From an uncultured bacterium (GTDB lineage Bacteria; Cyanobacteriota; Vampirovibrionia; Gastranaerophilales; Gastranaerophilaceae), in assembly GCA_905216055.1 (NCBI GenBank), contig CAJMSH010000002.1:186001-250000 (forward strand): a stretch of DNA of 64,000 nucleotides. The letters are read 5' to 3'. The translations under genes and the position numbers were made by a program. Within the stretch, counting starts at the first letter, position 1. The number at the start of each line of letters is the position of its first letter. This document shows, in pieces, positions 35,661-44,812 of this stretch. The notes beneath the pieces are model-generated. The model was not told where the DNA came from, ran no database searches, and was given only the letters and a program-made list of their open reading frames with translations.

Positions 35661-36352
35661 CCGTCTGAGCTTTCCATATAAGCTTTGTACAAATCAGGAC
35701 GTTTAATTTTGGTTCTTTTAATACTTTCATTTAAACGAAATTCATTTATCTCTTTATGATTGCCATTTAACAAAACTTCAGGGACCTTCAGACCTCTAAA
35801 TTCTCTTGGTTTTGTATATTGAGGATATTCAATAAGCCCGTTTGCAAAGCTATCTTCCTCAGCAGATTCAATCTTGCCAAGCGTACCTTCAAGTTTTCGA
35901 CTGACTGCATCTATAAGACACAAAGCTGGCAATTCGCCTCCTGTCAAAACAAAATCGCCAATAGAAATTTCTCTTGGCTTTATTATTTCTCTTATTCTTT
36001 CATCAAAACCTTCATAATGACCGCAAAGCATGATTATTTGTTCAAATCCTGCAAGCTCATTTACAATCTTATCTGTCAAAGGTTCACCCTGTGGAGAAAG
36101 CATTACCGTCAATGAATTATCCATCCTTTTTACACTTTCATAAGCATCAACATAAGGCTGAGCCATCAAAACCATACCTGCCCCGCCTCCGTATGGAGTA
36201 TCATCAACTTTTTTGTGCTTATCCAATGTAAAATCTCTTGGATTAATTGTATTAACTTTCAAAATTCCGCTTTCAACAGCACGTTTTAAAATACTATAAT
36301 TACAACTCTGCTCAATCATTTCAGGGAATAAAGTTAACACATCAAATATCAT
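35657..36352 (-). CDS. trmD: tRNA (guanine-37 N1)-methyltransferase
   Basis: Methylates G37 next to the anticodon in tRNAs reading CNN codons, preventing +1 frameshifts. It is a trefoil-knot enzyme: FDVLTLFPEMIEQ at the start, DDTPYGGGAGMVLMAQP, LSPQGEPLT, IMLCGHYEGFDERI (SAM loop) and the catalytic-domain region ISIGDFVLTGGELPAL. The C-terminal domain has PQYTKPREFRGLKVPEVLLNGNHKEINEFR. Standard length of 231. Its ATG overlaps the rimM stop by one base, so it is translationally coupled downstream of rimM. Confidence 0.98.
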   Translation of the reverse strand: MIFDVLTLFPEMIEQSCNYSILKRAVESGILKVNTINPRDFTLDKHKKVDDTPYGGGAGMVLMAQPYVDAYESVKRMDNSLTVMLSPQGEPLTDKIVNELAGFEQIIMLCGHYEGFDERIREIIKPREISIGDFVLTGGELPALCLIDAVSRKLEGTLGKIESAEEDSFANGLIEYPQYTKPREFRGLKVPEVLLNGNHKEINEFRLNESIKRTKIKRPDLYKAYMESSDG

Positions 36353-36864
36353 TATTCAATCAATCCTTCAATATTGTTTATTGTAATTTTGCGTTCTTTA
36401 ATATTTACATCAGTGACAATTGCCTTAACAAACGGAATTAATACAATATTTTTGGAATTTGTTTTAACTGATAACAAATCACTCGCCCCATTATTGGAAA
36501 CCCCAACAACAAAGCCTTGCTTCACACCGTTTTGATCAAAAACTTCAAGGCTCACAAGCTCATCAATTAAAAATTCATCTTCCTCTAAAGCCTCTCTTAT
36601 AGTTGATTCCTCTACATATAAAAAAGCACCTTTATATTCCATCAATTCATTTATTGAATTAATTTCCTTAAATTTCACTAGGGCAAAATTTTTGTGTAGC
36701 CTTGTACTTTGAATATTTAAAGGCAAATAATCGTGATCTTTTTTAATAAAAACTTTATCAAGTGAGCAGAAAAAATCTGCCTGATTTTTAGTAAAACCGA
36801 CTTTAGCTTCGCCTTTTATACCGTGAAAATTCAAAATTTTACCGACTGATACAAACTTTGTCAT
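36352..36864 (-). CDS. rimM: Ribosome maturation factor RimM
   Basis: A 30S assembly factor that binds S19 and helps fold the 16S rRNA head. The N-terminal RimM domain is VSVGKILNFHGIKGEAKVGF to YKGAFLYVEEST; the C-terminal PRC barrel contains DEFLIDELVSLEVFDQNGVKQGFVVGVSNNGASDLLSVKTNSKNIVLIPFVKAIVTDVNIKERKITI. Length of 170 is normal. It lies between the zinc-ribbon/GGYNR gene (six bases upstream) and trmD, in the place where many bacteria have rpsP and a KH-domain gene upstream; those are absent here. Confidence 0.97.
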   Translation of the reverse strand: MTKFVSVGKILNFHGIKGEAKVGFTKNQADFFCSLDKVFIKKDHDYLPLNIQSTRLHKNFALVKFKEINSINELMEYKGAFLYVEESTIREALEEDEFLIDELVSLEVFDQNGVKQGFVVGVSNNGASDLLSVKTNSKNIVLIPFVKAIVTDVNIKERKITINNIEGLIE

Positions 36865-36869
36865 AAATC

Positions 36870-37922
36870 CTAATCCGAAGTTTCTTCAACCTTTTTTGGT
36901 TTTCTTCCTCTTTTAGGTTTAGCAGGTTCTTCAGCAGGTTTTGCATCTTCTGACTTTTTATCTTCTTCAACAACCGGAGCTTTTTCTTCTTTGTCAGCTT
37001 GTTTAGCTTTTTCAGCTTCTTCTTTTTGCTTTTTAAATTCTTCCGGCAAATCAGGTCTATCTTGATTCCATCTTGCTAATCCCATTTGAGAGCGGATTAA
37101 GCCGATACCAACATGGACTCTCCATTCATCCATTTTTAATTGAGCTGCAATAATTTTGTGGCAACCAATCGGAGGTAAAGGTAAAAGTGGTTCATATAAA
37201 TTCTTTATTGCAAAAAGTTGATCCGGAGAAATTGCCAATTTACGTTTAGGGAACGGCAATTTCGGAAGCATCATTTTTTGTCTTACAAGATTTATACCAA
37301 AGAAAACTTTTCTTGGTTCCAAACCGATTTTTTCACCGATTACTTCGTGACAATCAGGGTTTGGCAAAGGAAGCATAGCTTTATAAAGCTTTTCAATTTG
37401 TTCTAATTGCTCCTTACTTACCAAAAGTTGTTTTGGTGCTTTTTTCTGTGGACGTTTATTAAAGTTATTTCTGTTATTAAATCCACCGCCTTGAGGGCGT
37501 CTGTTGTTGTTAAATCCCGGTCTTTGGCTTCTGTTATTGTTATAACCGCCTTGACCTCTGTTATTATAACCTGAGCGATTATAACCGCCTTGATTTCTGT
37601 TATAACTTGGTCGGTTATTGTTGTAATTATTTCTGCTATAACCGCCTTGATTGTTATAAGGTCTTGGATTTCTGTTATATCTTTGCGGTTCAGGATCTCC
37701 GCCTGCGCTATAGTATCGTGGAGCTTCTTCTGTTCCACCTGCGCTGTAACCGTTTAAAGGTTGTTCTTTAGCAGGAGTTGAAGCCTGACTTATTGTTTCA
37801 TCAGTTGATGAATGTGACAACATCATTTTTTTATCCGGATACAAACAATCTGGACAAATAACTCTTTTGGGGTTTTTAGTTTCAAATTCACGACCGCATT
37901 TGATACACTTGTTTACATACAT
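36870..37922 (-). CDS. Zinc-ribbon, GGYNR low-complexity and tandem-domain protein
   Basis: A 350-residue protein, not of a family I recognise. It has a zinc ribbon at residues 5-25 (CIKCGREF...VICPDC), then a basic Asn/Gly/Tyr/Arg-rich stretch at about 75-160 with repeated GGYNR/GGYNN units like RGG RNA-binding tails. Two similar domains of about 55 residues follow (LLVSKEQLEQIEKLYKAMLPLP... and LAISPDQLFAIKNLYEPLLPLP...), each with a central Cys-His. The end is charged and finishes with AT-hook-like KPKRGRKPKK. Lying just upstream of rimM-trmD suggests a role with RNA or ribosomes. AAGAGG precedes the ATG. Confidence 0.8.
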   Translation of the reverse strand: MYVNKCIKCGREFETKNPKRVICPDCLYPDKKMMLSHSSTDETISQASTPAKEQPLNGYSAGGTEEAPRYYSAGGDPEPQRYNRNPRPYNNQGGYSRNNYNNNRPSYNRNQGGYNRSGYNNRGQGGYNNNRSQRPGFNNNRRPQGGGFNNRNNFNKRPQKKAPKQLLVSKEQLEQIEKLYKAMLPLPNPDCHEVIGEKIGLEPRKVFFGINLVRQKMMLPKLPFPKRKLAISPDQLFAIKNLYEPLLPLPPIGCHKIIAAQLKMDEWRVHVGIGLIRSQMGLARWNQDRPDLPEEFKKQKEEAEKAKQADKEEKAPVVEEDKKSEDAKPAEEPAKPKRGRKPKKVEETSD

Positions 37923-38068
37923 AATGAAAGCCTCTTAATTAAAAAAATAATAACGTAATTCCGGGTTAATAAAGTAAAAAATTTCTCCTCAGTAAAAATA
38001 TATATTTTCTAACTCTATATCAATGTTTACATTATAACATGCTTTATAATTTTTTGCAACATGCCAAC

Positions 38069-38506
38069 TTATTTTTCAAGCCAAAATGTAACAGGACCAT
38101 CGTTGACAAGCTCTACATCCATCATTGCGCGAAATTTTCCTGTTTCGACTTTTATGTTTTGTTCTTTCAGATATTTAATAAAATATTCATATAAGTCAAC
38201 AGCATCTTGTGGAGAAGCAGCTTTATCAAAAGATGGGCGGGTACCTTTTTTACAATCACCGCATAGCGTAAATTGAGAAACTACAAGGAGTTCGCCATTT
38301 ACATCTTTTACGGATAAATTCATTTTTTCATTTTCATCTTCAAATATACGCAGTTTCAAAATTTTATCAGCCAATTTTTCTGCATTAACTTTTTCATCTT
38401 CCTTTTCCACACCGAGAAAAATAAGAATTCCTTTGTTTATAGACGAATATAATTTTCCTGAAATACTTACAGATGCTCTTTTTACTCTTTGAATTAATGC
38501 TTTCAA
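38069..38506 (-). CDS. dtd: D-aminoacyl-tRNA deacylase
   Basis: Removes D-amino acids, and mischarged glycine, from tRNA. The 145-residue protein starts MKALIQRVKRASVSI (TTG initiation codon at 38506) and contains the two active-site motifs: SQFTLCGD (SQxTL) and NDGPVTFWLE (GPVT). Both are intact, with SFDKAASPQDAVDLYEYF between. It begins six bases after the rlmN stop and is probably translated by coupling, since no clear ribosome site precedes the TTG. Confidence 0.96.
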   Translation of the reverse strand: MKALIQRVKRASVSISGKLYSSINKGILIFLGVEKEDEKVNAEKLADKILKLRIFEDENEKMNLSVKDVNGELLVVSQFTLCGDCKKGTRPSFDKAASPQDAVDLYEYFIKYLKEQNIKVETGKFRAMMDVELVNDGPVTFWLEK

Positions 38507-38511
38507 TTTTG

Positions 38512-39531
38512 TTAATTAACCTTTCCTCTTAATTGTCCGCAAGCCGCATCAATATCAGCTCCGCGTTCCAATCTTACAGTAACCTTTTTACCTGATTGTT
38601 CCAAAAGTGATTTAAAACGCATTATTGAATTACCTGAAGGCTTTTTATAATCATTTTTCTCTGTCGGATTATATGGAATTAAATTTATATTACATTTCAA
38701 ATCGTGCAAATACGCAACCAATTCTTTTGCACTTTGCAACGTATCATTCAAATCTTTTATCAAAAGATATTCAATTGTAATTCTTCTTCCTGTCTTTTCA
38801 ATATATCTTTTCAAAACCTTTTTAAGTTCAGCCATAGGATATTTATTTTCAATAGGCATTAATTGTTTTCTGATTTCATGGTTTGGCGCATGCAAAGAAA
38901 TTGCAAGAGTTGATTGCATATCCTCATTTGCAAGTCTTTCAATTCCGGGGATTATTCCGGATGTAGATACTGTCAATCGTCTTGCACCTATTTGAAAATT
39001 TTCATTAAATATTTCCATAGCCTTTAAGACATTATCAAGATTTAAAAGCGGCTCGCCTTGCCCCATAAAAACAACATTGGTAACCTTCAATCCTGTATCA
39101 CGTTGAATCATCAACACTTGTTCAATAATTTCTTTATAAGTTAAATTTCTTATAAAACCGCGCTTTCCTGTTGCGCAAAAAGAACAATTAACGGCACAAC
39201 CAACCTGAGAGCTTACACAAGCCGTTAAATTTGCACGATTATCAAAACGCATCAATACAGTTTCAACACACTCTCCATCAGGGTATTCAAGAAGATATTT
39301 CAACGTTCCGTCACTGCTTTCTTGCTTAACCTTTATTTTTGTATCCGTAACAGTTGCTACTTTTTTTAATTCTTCCCTGAATTTTACGGATAAATCAGTC
39401 ATTTCATCAATACTTTTAACCGATTTTAAATAAATCCAATTATGAATTTGACGCGCTCTGAACTTTGAAGCTTTTAATTCGTCTGTAATTTTTTCTATTT
39501 CTTGTAAATTTAAACCTGATAAAGTAATCAT
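38512..39531 (-). CDS. rlmN: Dual-specificity RNA methyltransferase RlmN
   Basis: A radical SAM enzyme that adds a methyl to C2 of adenosine 2503 in 23S rRNA and A37 in some tRNAs. The cluster motif is CAVNCSFCATG (CxxxCxxC) following the VSSQVGC segment; the methyl-carrying Cys is in the C-terminal DIDAACGQLRG. Other family features: RARQIHNWIYLKSVKSIDEMTDLS and NVVFMGQGEPLLN. Length of 339 is standard. Downstream dtd is in the same operon. Confidence 0.97.
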   Translation of the reverse strand: MITLSGLNLQEIEKITDELKASKFRARQIHNWIYLKSVKSIDEMTDLSVKFREELKKVATVTDTKIKVKQESSDGTLKYLLEYPDGECVETVLMRFDNRANLTACVSSQVGCAVNCSFCATGKRGFIRNLTYKEIIEQVLMIQRDTGLKVTNVVFMGQGEPLLNLDNVLKAMEIFNENFQIGARRLTVSTSGIIPGIERLANEDMQSTLAISLHAPNHEIRKQLMPIENKYPMAELKKVLKRYIEKTGRRITIEYLLIKDLNDTLQSAKELVAYLHDLKCNINLIPYNPTEKNDYKKPSGNSIMRFKSLLEQSGKKVTVRLERGADIDAACGQLRGKVN

Positions 39532-39570
39532 AATCTTTTTAACTTAAACTTTCTCCTGACGCAAAGATTT

Positions 39571-40251
39571 TTAATTCTTTGAAACAGGTATTTTTTGTTT
39601 ATAATAATCTATTATTTCAACCATTGCATGAAGCATCATAGCAACAGGTTCAGCAAGTTTTCGCCACTCATAATATCCGCAGGATTTCGGCAAAATGCTC
39701 AAAGGATTGTCAGGGAAATCCCTGCATATTTGAGGACGATTTTCATAATCCGAACATCTTTTGCAATCATTTAGTTTTGGACAATGATAAAAATAAACTT
39801 CTTCATCTACACTACTATCCAAAAGCTCAATATATTGAGGATAAACTTTTCTTGCTTCTTCCTTTGACTTATAAGGGACAAATATTCCTGTAAATTGTGT
39901 TGCAAATTTATCACCATTTTTTGCTCTTTTCGTTAATTCATCATAAGAAAATTCAGAACAAGCCAAATTACAGCAAGTAGCGCAACCATTGCAGGAATAA
40001 TTTTCTCTCAATTTCAATATTTCATTCCATTTTCGATAAATTTCATGAGAAATATCTTTTTCAAACATATCTAAAACGGCATACTGCCATTTTTGCCCTT
40101 CGGAACCTTTTTCATAACTGTCAAAAATATCCCCCTCAATCCCTTCAGGTTTTATTTTATCAACACGATCTTTTATAGCATCTGAAGATTTGAGAAAAAT
40201 TTCTCGATACATCTGCTTCATATTATTAACAGTATCTTTTAAGCTATCCAT
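39571..40251 (-). CDS. YkgJ family cysteine-cluster protein (paralog 2)
   Basis: A 226-residue protein with an N-terminal helical extension (about 85 residues) and the YkgJ core: CNGCATCCNLAC, then FYHCPKLNDCKRCSDYENRPQICRDFP and SCGYYEWRK. It shares the core plan and IFVPYKSKEEARKV with the protein at 33514 but has the extra N-terminal part. The cysteine set could hold zinc or Fe-S. Function unknown. It lies 39 bases upstream of rlmN on the same strand and may share its transcript. Confidence 0.83.
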   Translation of the reverse strand: MDSLKDTVNNMKQMYREIFLKSSDAIKDRVDKIKPEGIEGDIFDSYEKGSEGQKWQYAVLDMFEKDISHEIYRKWNEILKLRENYSCNGCATCCNLACSEFSYDELTKRAKNGDKFATQFTGIFVPYKSKEEARKVYPQYIELLDSSVDEEVYFYHCPKLNDCKRCSDYENRPQICRDFPDNPLSILPKSCGYYEWRKLAEPVAMMLHAMVEIIDYYKQKIPVSKN

Positions 40252-40356
40252 AGCTATATGATATCATAAATTTTTAAGGATTGTAAAAATTTTCCATAAA
40301 ATATAAAAAAATTTTATTTTTCAATTTAAAATGTGTATGCGAAAAGGAGATTTTTT

Positions 40357-41073
40357 ATGAAAATTTCTGCAATCGGTCCTCATACATATTTTAATGGCTC
40401 TGAACAAAATTATAAAGATACAATAAAAGAGAAATCCAATACAACTCTTAAACTTGCAATAGGAACAGCTATTGCAGGCGCAGGGCTGCTTGCTGCATAT
40501 TATATAACGAAAAAACCGCCTAAAATTAATCAAAAAAATACAACATCTAAAACTTTACAAGAAACAACGAACAATATAAAAGAATCTGCTCAAAATCTAC
40601 AAGAAAAAGCAGACGACATAAAAGAATCTACCCAAACAATTCTTAAGGAAAATGGTCAAAAAATTATAAAAAAATATTTCTATGACGGAGCAACTGAAAA
40701 AATAGAAAAATCATTCTATGATAAACACGGCAAAAAAATAAAAAAACAACAAGTAATAACAGAGCTTATATATACCTCAAAAATCCCAACTGGTTATAAA
40801 AAGACTATAACAAACTTTAAAGATAATAAGCAAACAACACAACGTGTTACTTATTTAAGTTTGGACGAAAAACCGAAAAAAACAATCTCTAACAATAAAA
40901 CAGTAGATTACTTCTATGATTTAGACGAACCAAACAAAATAATTGGACACGCTTTCTCTACAGGTGATAAAAAACTTATTTTACAACTTGAAAAAGATAA
41001 AAATTTCAAAAAAGAATTTTCTAACCTTGAAAATATTCATAAATGGATTAATACCAACTATGAAAATTTATAA
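40357..41073 (+). CDS. Single-pass membrane protein, unknown function, AIxPxxYxN motif
   Basis: A 238-residue protein starting MKISAIGPHTYFNGSEQ, with A5-I6-P8-Y11-N13 matching a motif in the HD-GYP protein at 8873. A hydrophobic helix lies at about 28-48 (LKLAIGTAIAGAGLLAAYYIT), then a Gln/Thr/Lys-rich coiled-coil-like region (about 60-105) and a Lys-rich beta-type C-terminal domain with KYFYDGATEKIEKSFYDKHGKKI, reminiscent of MORN/toxin-type YD repeats but too short to assign. AAAGGAGA lies seven bases before ATG 40357, which is preferred over the frame start at 40333. It is a single-gene unit. Confidence 0.7.
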   Translation: MKISAIGPHTYFNGSEQNYKDTIKEKSNTTLKLAIGTAIAGAGLLAAYYITKKPPKINQKNTTSKTLQETTNNIKESAQNLQEKADDIKESTQTILKENGQKIIKKYFYDGATEKIEKSFYDKHGKKIKKQQVITELIYTSKIPTGYKKTITNFKDNKQTTQRVTYLSLDEKPKKTISNNKTVDYFYDLDEPNKIIGHAFSTGDKKLILQLEKDKNFKKEFSNLENIHKWINTNYENL

Positions 41074-41086
41074 ATTTTCGAATATT

Positions 41087-42091
41087 CTATGAAATATCCC
41101 ATCTTCCGCAAGTTCCGCCCCAACGAGCGATAATATTACCTTTGATATCTTTAATTTTATCAACGTGGTGAATATCTTCTCCGCCTTCAACAATTGTAAT
41201 AACTTCACAATTGTTTGAGCAACCTGTACAATCACAAGTTATAGAATGGAAGTTCATCTCACCAACTTCCCAACCTTTGAAAGTTGTATGAGCATCTGTA
41301 TATTGATGATTTTCCATTGCAAGCAATGCAGCACCAATTGCACCCATTGTCTGATGATGATCAGGAACAACAACTTTATGACCTAAAGCTTCTTCAAAAG
41401 CTTTTACCATACCTGAATTTGTTGCAACACCGCCTTGGAAAGAGAATACAGGCAAGAGTTCTTTACCTAAAGCAAGGTTAGCAAGGTAATTACGAACAAG
41501 AGCCTGACAAAGTCCGTATAACAAATCTTCAACAGGATATCCAAGCTGTTGTTTGTGAATCAAGTCACTTTCAGCAAATACACCGCAACGACCTGCAATA
41601 CGAGCAGGGTTTTCTGACTTTAACGCAGTATCACCAAATTCTTCGATAGGAACATTCAATCTTTGAGCCTGATGGTCAAGAAAACTTCCTGTACCAGCAG
41701 CACATACAGTGTTCATTGCAAAATCAGTAACAATACCATCTCTTAAAATAATAATTTTACTATCTTGACCTCCAATTTCAAGAATAGTCTGCACACCCGG
41801 GACATTAATACTTGCAGCAACAGCATGCGCTGTAATTTCATTTTTAATAATATCAGCACCAACTAAAGCCCCAGCCAAGTTACGACCTGAACCTGTTGTG
41901 CCAACCCCCATTACATCATAATCTGTAAGCTTTTTAGCATAAAGCTCATTCAAACCTTTTTGAACTGCCATAACAGGCTTACCGGCAGTTCTAAGCATGT
42001 AACTGTCTACATATTTACCTTTTTCATCAACTAATGCTAATTTTGTTGTTACCGAACCAACATCTATCCCTAAGTATACTGTTAAACTCAT
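41087..42091 (-). CDS. 2-hydroxyacyl-CoA dehydratase activase (HgdC/BadFG family)
   Basis: An ASKHA-fold ATPase that passes an electron to a partner 2-hydroxyacyl-CoA dehydratase at the cost of ATP. Motifs: phosphate-1 loop YLGIDVGSVTTKLALVD, IGGQDSK, and the [4Fe-4S] cysteines in NTVCAAGTGSFLDHQ and AGRCGVFAESD (one cluster shared by the dimer). C-terminal additions include a Cys-rich segment (SITCDCTGCSNNCEV). GAGGG lies six bases before ATG 42091. No dehydratase subunits lie beside it, so its partner is elsewhere, or it serves a different reductase. Confidence 0.9.
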   Translation of the reverse strand: MSLTVYLGIDVGSVTTKLALVDEKGKYVDSYMLRTAGKPVMAVQKGLNELYAKKLTDYDVMGVGTTGSGRNLAGALVGADIIKNEITAHAVAASINVPGVQTILEIGGQDSKIIILRDGIVTDFAMNTVCAAGTGSFLDHQAQRLNVPIEEFGDTALKSENPARIAGRCGVFAESDLIHKQQLGYPVEDLLYGLCQALVRNYLANLALGKELLPVFSFQGGVATNSGMVKAFEEALGHKVVVPDHHQTMGAIGAALLAMENHQYTDAHTTFKGWEVGEMNFHSITCDCTGCSNNCEVITIVEGGEDIHHVDKIKDIKGNIIARWGGTCGRWDIS

Positions 42092-42185
42092 ACATTTCCC
42101 TCTATCTATATTGAATATAACTTTATACTAACACAAAAAAAAATAAAAACTACGTTATTTTTACTGATTTATTAAAACATATAAC

Positions 42186-42221
42186 AAAAACGGCCACCCA
42201 TTTTCAAGAGTGGCCGTTTTT
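42186..42221. terminator. Intrinsic terminator after the pyrophosphatase gene
   Basis: AAAACGGCCAC / GTGGCCGTTTT stem with a 12-base loop, flanked by A and T runs, 24 bases past the hppA stop. It separates hppA from the downstream activase gene. Confidence 0.9.
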
Positions 42222-42244
42222 AATTTTTGAGTTTATCCTCAATA

Positions 42245-44674
42245 CTATTTAGCAGATTTTGAAGGAATTCTCATTGCATAGAATGAACGAACAACAAATA
42301 CTAATGCAACGATTAAGAATACCCATCCTGCAATAGGTGCAATACTTCTAAAGTTTTCAGAAATTGCAATTTCCATAGCTAATAAACCGAACAATGTTGT
42401 AAATTTGATAATCGGGTTCATAGCAACTGAAGAAGTATCTTTGAAAGGATCACCAACAGTATCACCAACAACTGTTGCTTCATGAAGCGGAGTACCTTTT
42501 TCTGCTAAGTCAACTTCAACAATTTTCTTAGCGTTATCCCAACATCCGCCTGCGTTTGCCATAAACACAGCTTGGAACAAACCGAATACGGCAATTGCAA
42601 TCAAGTAGCTTACAAAGAATGCAACAGGAGCTGATGTTAAACAATTTGGAGCTGACAAGCAAGCAAATGCAAGAGCAAATGCGAACAATGCGATAAAGAT
42701 ATTAATCATACCTTTTTGAGCATATTGAGTACAAATTTTTACAACTTCTTTTGAATTTGCAACATTTGCGCTCTTAGAATCAGCATCACCAAGTTTAATG
42801 TTATCTTTGATATATTCAGTTGCAGAATAAGCACCTGTTGTTACAGCCTGCATAGAAGCACCTGAGAACCAGTAGATAACCGCACCACCTGATAAGAAAC
42901 CAAGTAATGTATATGGGTTTAATACGTTCAAAATCATTTCAGGATCAATACCTAAAGTTGTTTTGATAACCAAAATCAATGAGAAAATCATTGTAGTAGC
43001 ACCAACAACAGCTGTACCGATTAATACAGGTTTTGAAGTTGCTTTGAATGTGTTACCTGCGCCGTCATTTTCTTCTAAGTATTTTTTAGCGTTATCAAAA
43101 TCAGGTTTGAAACCGAATTCTTTTTCAATTTCTTCGCCAACATTTGGAATATCTTCGATTAAAGATAATTCATAAACTGATTGAGCGTTATCTGTTACAG
43201 GTCCATAAGAGTCAACTGCAATTGTTACTGGCCCCATACCTAAGAAACCGAATGCTACAAGTCCGAATGCAAATACAGACGGATAGATCATTACAGCTTC
43301 AGGAATATGAATTGATGCAACATAAGCAAGTCCCATCAATAATACAATTACCATACCAATCCAAAATGCTGAGAAATTACCTGCTACAATACCTGAAAGA
43401 ATTGTCAAAGAAGCACCGCCTTCGCGTGATGCAGTAACAACTTCTTCGGTATGTTTAGCTTTAGGAGAAGTAAATATTTTGGTAAATTCAGGAATCAAAG
43501 CTGCGCCTAAAGTACCGCAAGAAATGATTGTAGATAATACTAACCATAATTTACCGCCCATATCAGCTAATAACCAGTGGCTTACGCCAAAAGTCATAGC
43601 GATTGAAAGAATTGAAGTTAACCAAACAAGGTTAGTTAACGGTTTTTCAAAGTCAAATTTATCTGTTTTAGCAGCATAGAATTTGTCAACTATACCGTTA
43701 ATCCAGTATGCAACAACTGATGTTACAATCATCAAGAATCTCATTACGAAAATCCAAGTCAATAATTGAACCTGATTAGCTTCACCAACAACAGCTAAAA
43801 GAATAAATGAAACAAGAGCAACACCTGTTACACCGTAAGTTTCAAAACCATCAGCTGTAGGCCCTACAGAATCACCGGCGTTATCACCTGTACAATCGGC
43901 AATTACACCAGGGTTTCTAGGGTCGTCTTCTTTAATACCGAATTGAATTTTCATCAAGTCAGAACCGATATCGGCAATTTTTGTAAAAATACCACCTGCA
44001 ACACGAAGAGCAGAAGCACCTAAAGATTCACCGATTGCAAAACCAATAAAGCAAGCACCTGCGATATCGCCAGGAACGAATAACAAAATTGTCAACATCA
44101 AAATAAGTTCAACAGATACAAGGCAAACACCAATTGACATACCTGCTTTTAAAGGAATATTTAAAATATTCAAAGGGTTTCCTTTTAAAGAAACAAAAGC
44201 AGTTCTTGCATTTGCCAAAGTGTTCATTCTGATACCGAACCAAGCAACTGCATAAGAACCTAAAATACCGATTACAGACCATGCCAAAATAATTAAAACA
44301 TTTTTCAAAGGCATATTCTGCAAGTAACCGAAGTAAAAAGCGATACATAAACCGATTAATACTTCCAAAACAAGTAAAAATTTACCTTGTTGAATCAAGT
44401 AAGTTTTACAAGTTTCAAAAATTGTATTACCCACTTCAGCCATAGCTTTGTGAACATCCAATTTTTTAATTCTGAAAAATTCAATAAATCCAAATATCAA
44501 ACCTACAACAGAAATTGCAATTCCGATTAACAAATAGTTAAAGAAACTGCCATTCACGTCTCTGATACTTGGAACAACCAAATCTGCTTCGCTTGCAAGA
44601 ACAGGCGAAACACCCATTAGCAATGTAGCAAAAAGAGCCATCAATGCTTTTGGAGAAGTCAACTTTTTAATCAT
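42245..44674 (-). CDS. hppA: Membrane-bound proton-pumping pyrophosphatase
   Basis: Hydrolyses PPi and pumps ions across the inner membrane. At 809 residues it is longer than the usual 650-770, with a signal-like N-terminus (LMALFATLLMGVSPVLA). The pyrophosphate site is ADIGSDLMKIQFGIKEDDPRNPGVIADCTGDNAGD (about 234-268). GNTFKA at 540-545 has Lys at the position (K544) that is Ala in potassium-dependent enzymes, so it should be the K+-independent type, which in known members pumps H+. Around 16 membrane helices are expected. AAGGAGA lies close to the ATG. PPi-driven pumping fits low-energy fermentative growth. Confidence 0.95.
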   Translation of the reverse strand: MIKKLTSPKALMALFATLLMGVSPVLASEADLVVPSIRDVNGSFFNYLLIGIAISVVGLIFGFIEFFRIKKLDVHKAMAEVGNTIFETCKTYLIQQGKFLLVLEVLIGLCIAFYFGYLQNMPLKNVLIILAWSVIGILGSYAVAWFGIRMNTLANARTAFVSLKGNPLNILNIPLKAGMSIGVCLVSVELILMLTILLFVPGDIAGACFIGFAIGESLGASALRVAGGIFTKIADIGSDLMKIQFGIKEDDPRNPGVIADCTGDNAGDSVGPTADGFETYGVTGVALVSFILLAVVGEANQVQLLTWIFVMRFLMIVTSVVAYWINGIVDKFYAAKTDKFDFEKPLTNLVWLTSILSIAMTFGVSHWLLADMGGKLWLVLSTIISCGTLGAALIPEFTKIFTSPKAKHTEEVVTASREGGASLTILSGIVAGNFSAFWIGMVIVLLMGLAYVASIHIPEAVMIYPSVFAFGLVAFGFLGMGPVTIAVDSYGPVTDNAQSVYELSLIEDIPNVGEEIEKEFGFKPDFDNAKKYLEENDGAGNTFKATSKPVLIGTAVVGATTMIFSLILVIKTTLGIDPEMILNVLNPYTLLGFLSGGAVIYWFSGASMQAVTTGAYSATEYIKDNIKLGDADSKSANVANSKEVVKICTQYAQKGMINIFIALFAFALAFACLSAPNCLTSAPVAFFVSYLIAIAVFGLFQAVFMANAGGCWDNAKKIVEVDLAEKGTPLHEATVVGDTVGDPFKDTSSVAMNPIIKFTTLFGLLAMEIAISENFRSIAPIAGWVFLIVALVFVVRSFYAMRIPSKSAK

Positions 44675-44812
44675 AATCTCTCCTTCACTAAAAATAAGTT
44701 GTCCTACTACTAATAATTAATAGTAATATTATAAAACAAATTTAAATATTTACAATAATGTAAAGAAAAAAACATCTAATACTTCTTTAAAATAATATAG
44801 AGTTTTTCCAAA

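Noticed and set aside
37470..37690. DNA-level tandem repeat or CRISPR-like array
   Set aside because: The repetition comes from GGYNR codons in the zinc-ribbon gene; units vary in length and have no spacer structure.
43144..43437. Plus-strand frame inside hppA
   Set aside because: Antisense shadow of the pyrophosphatase gene with biased residues and no start signal.
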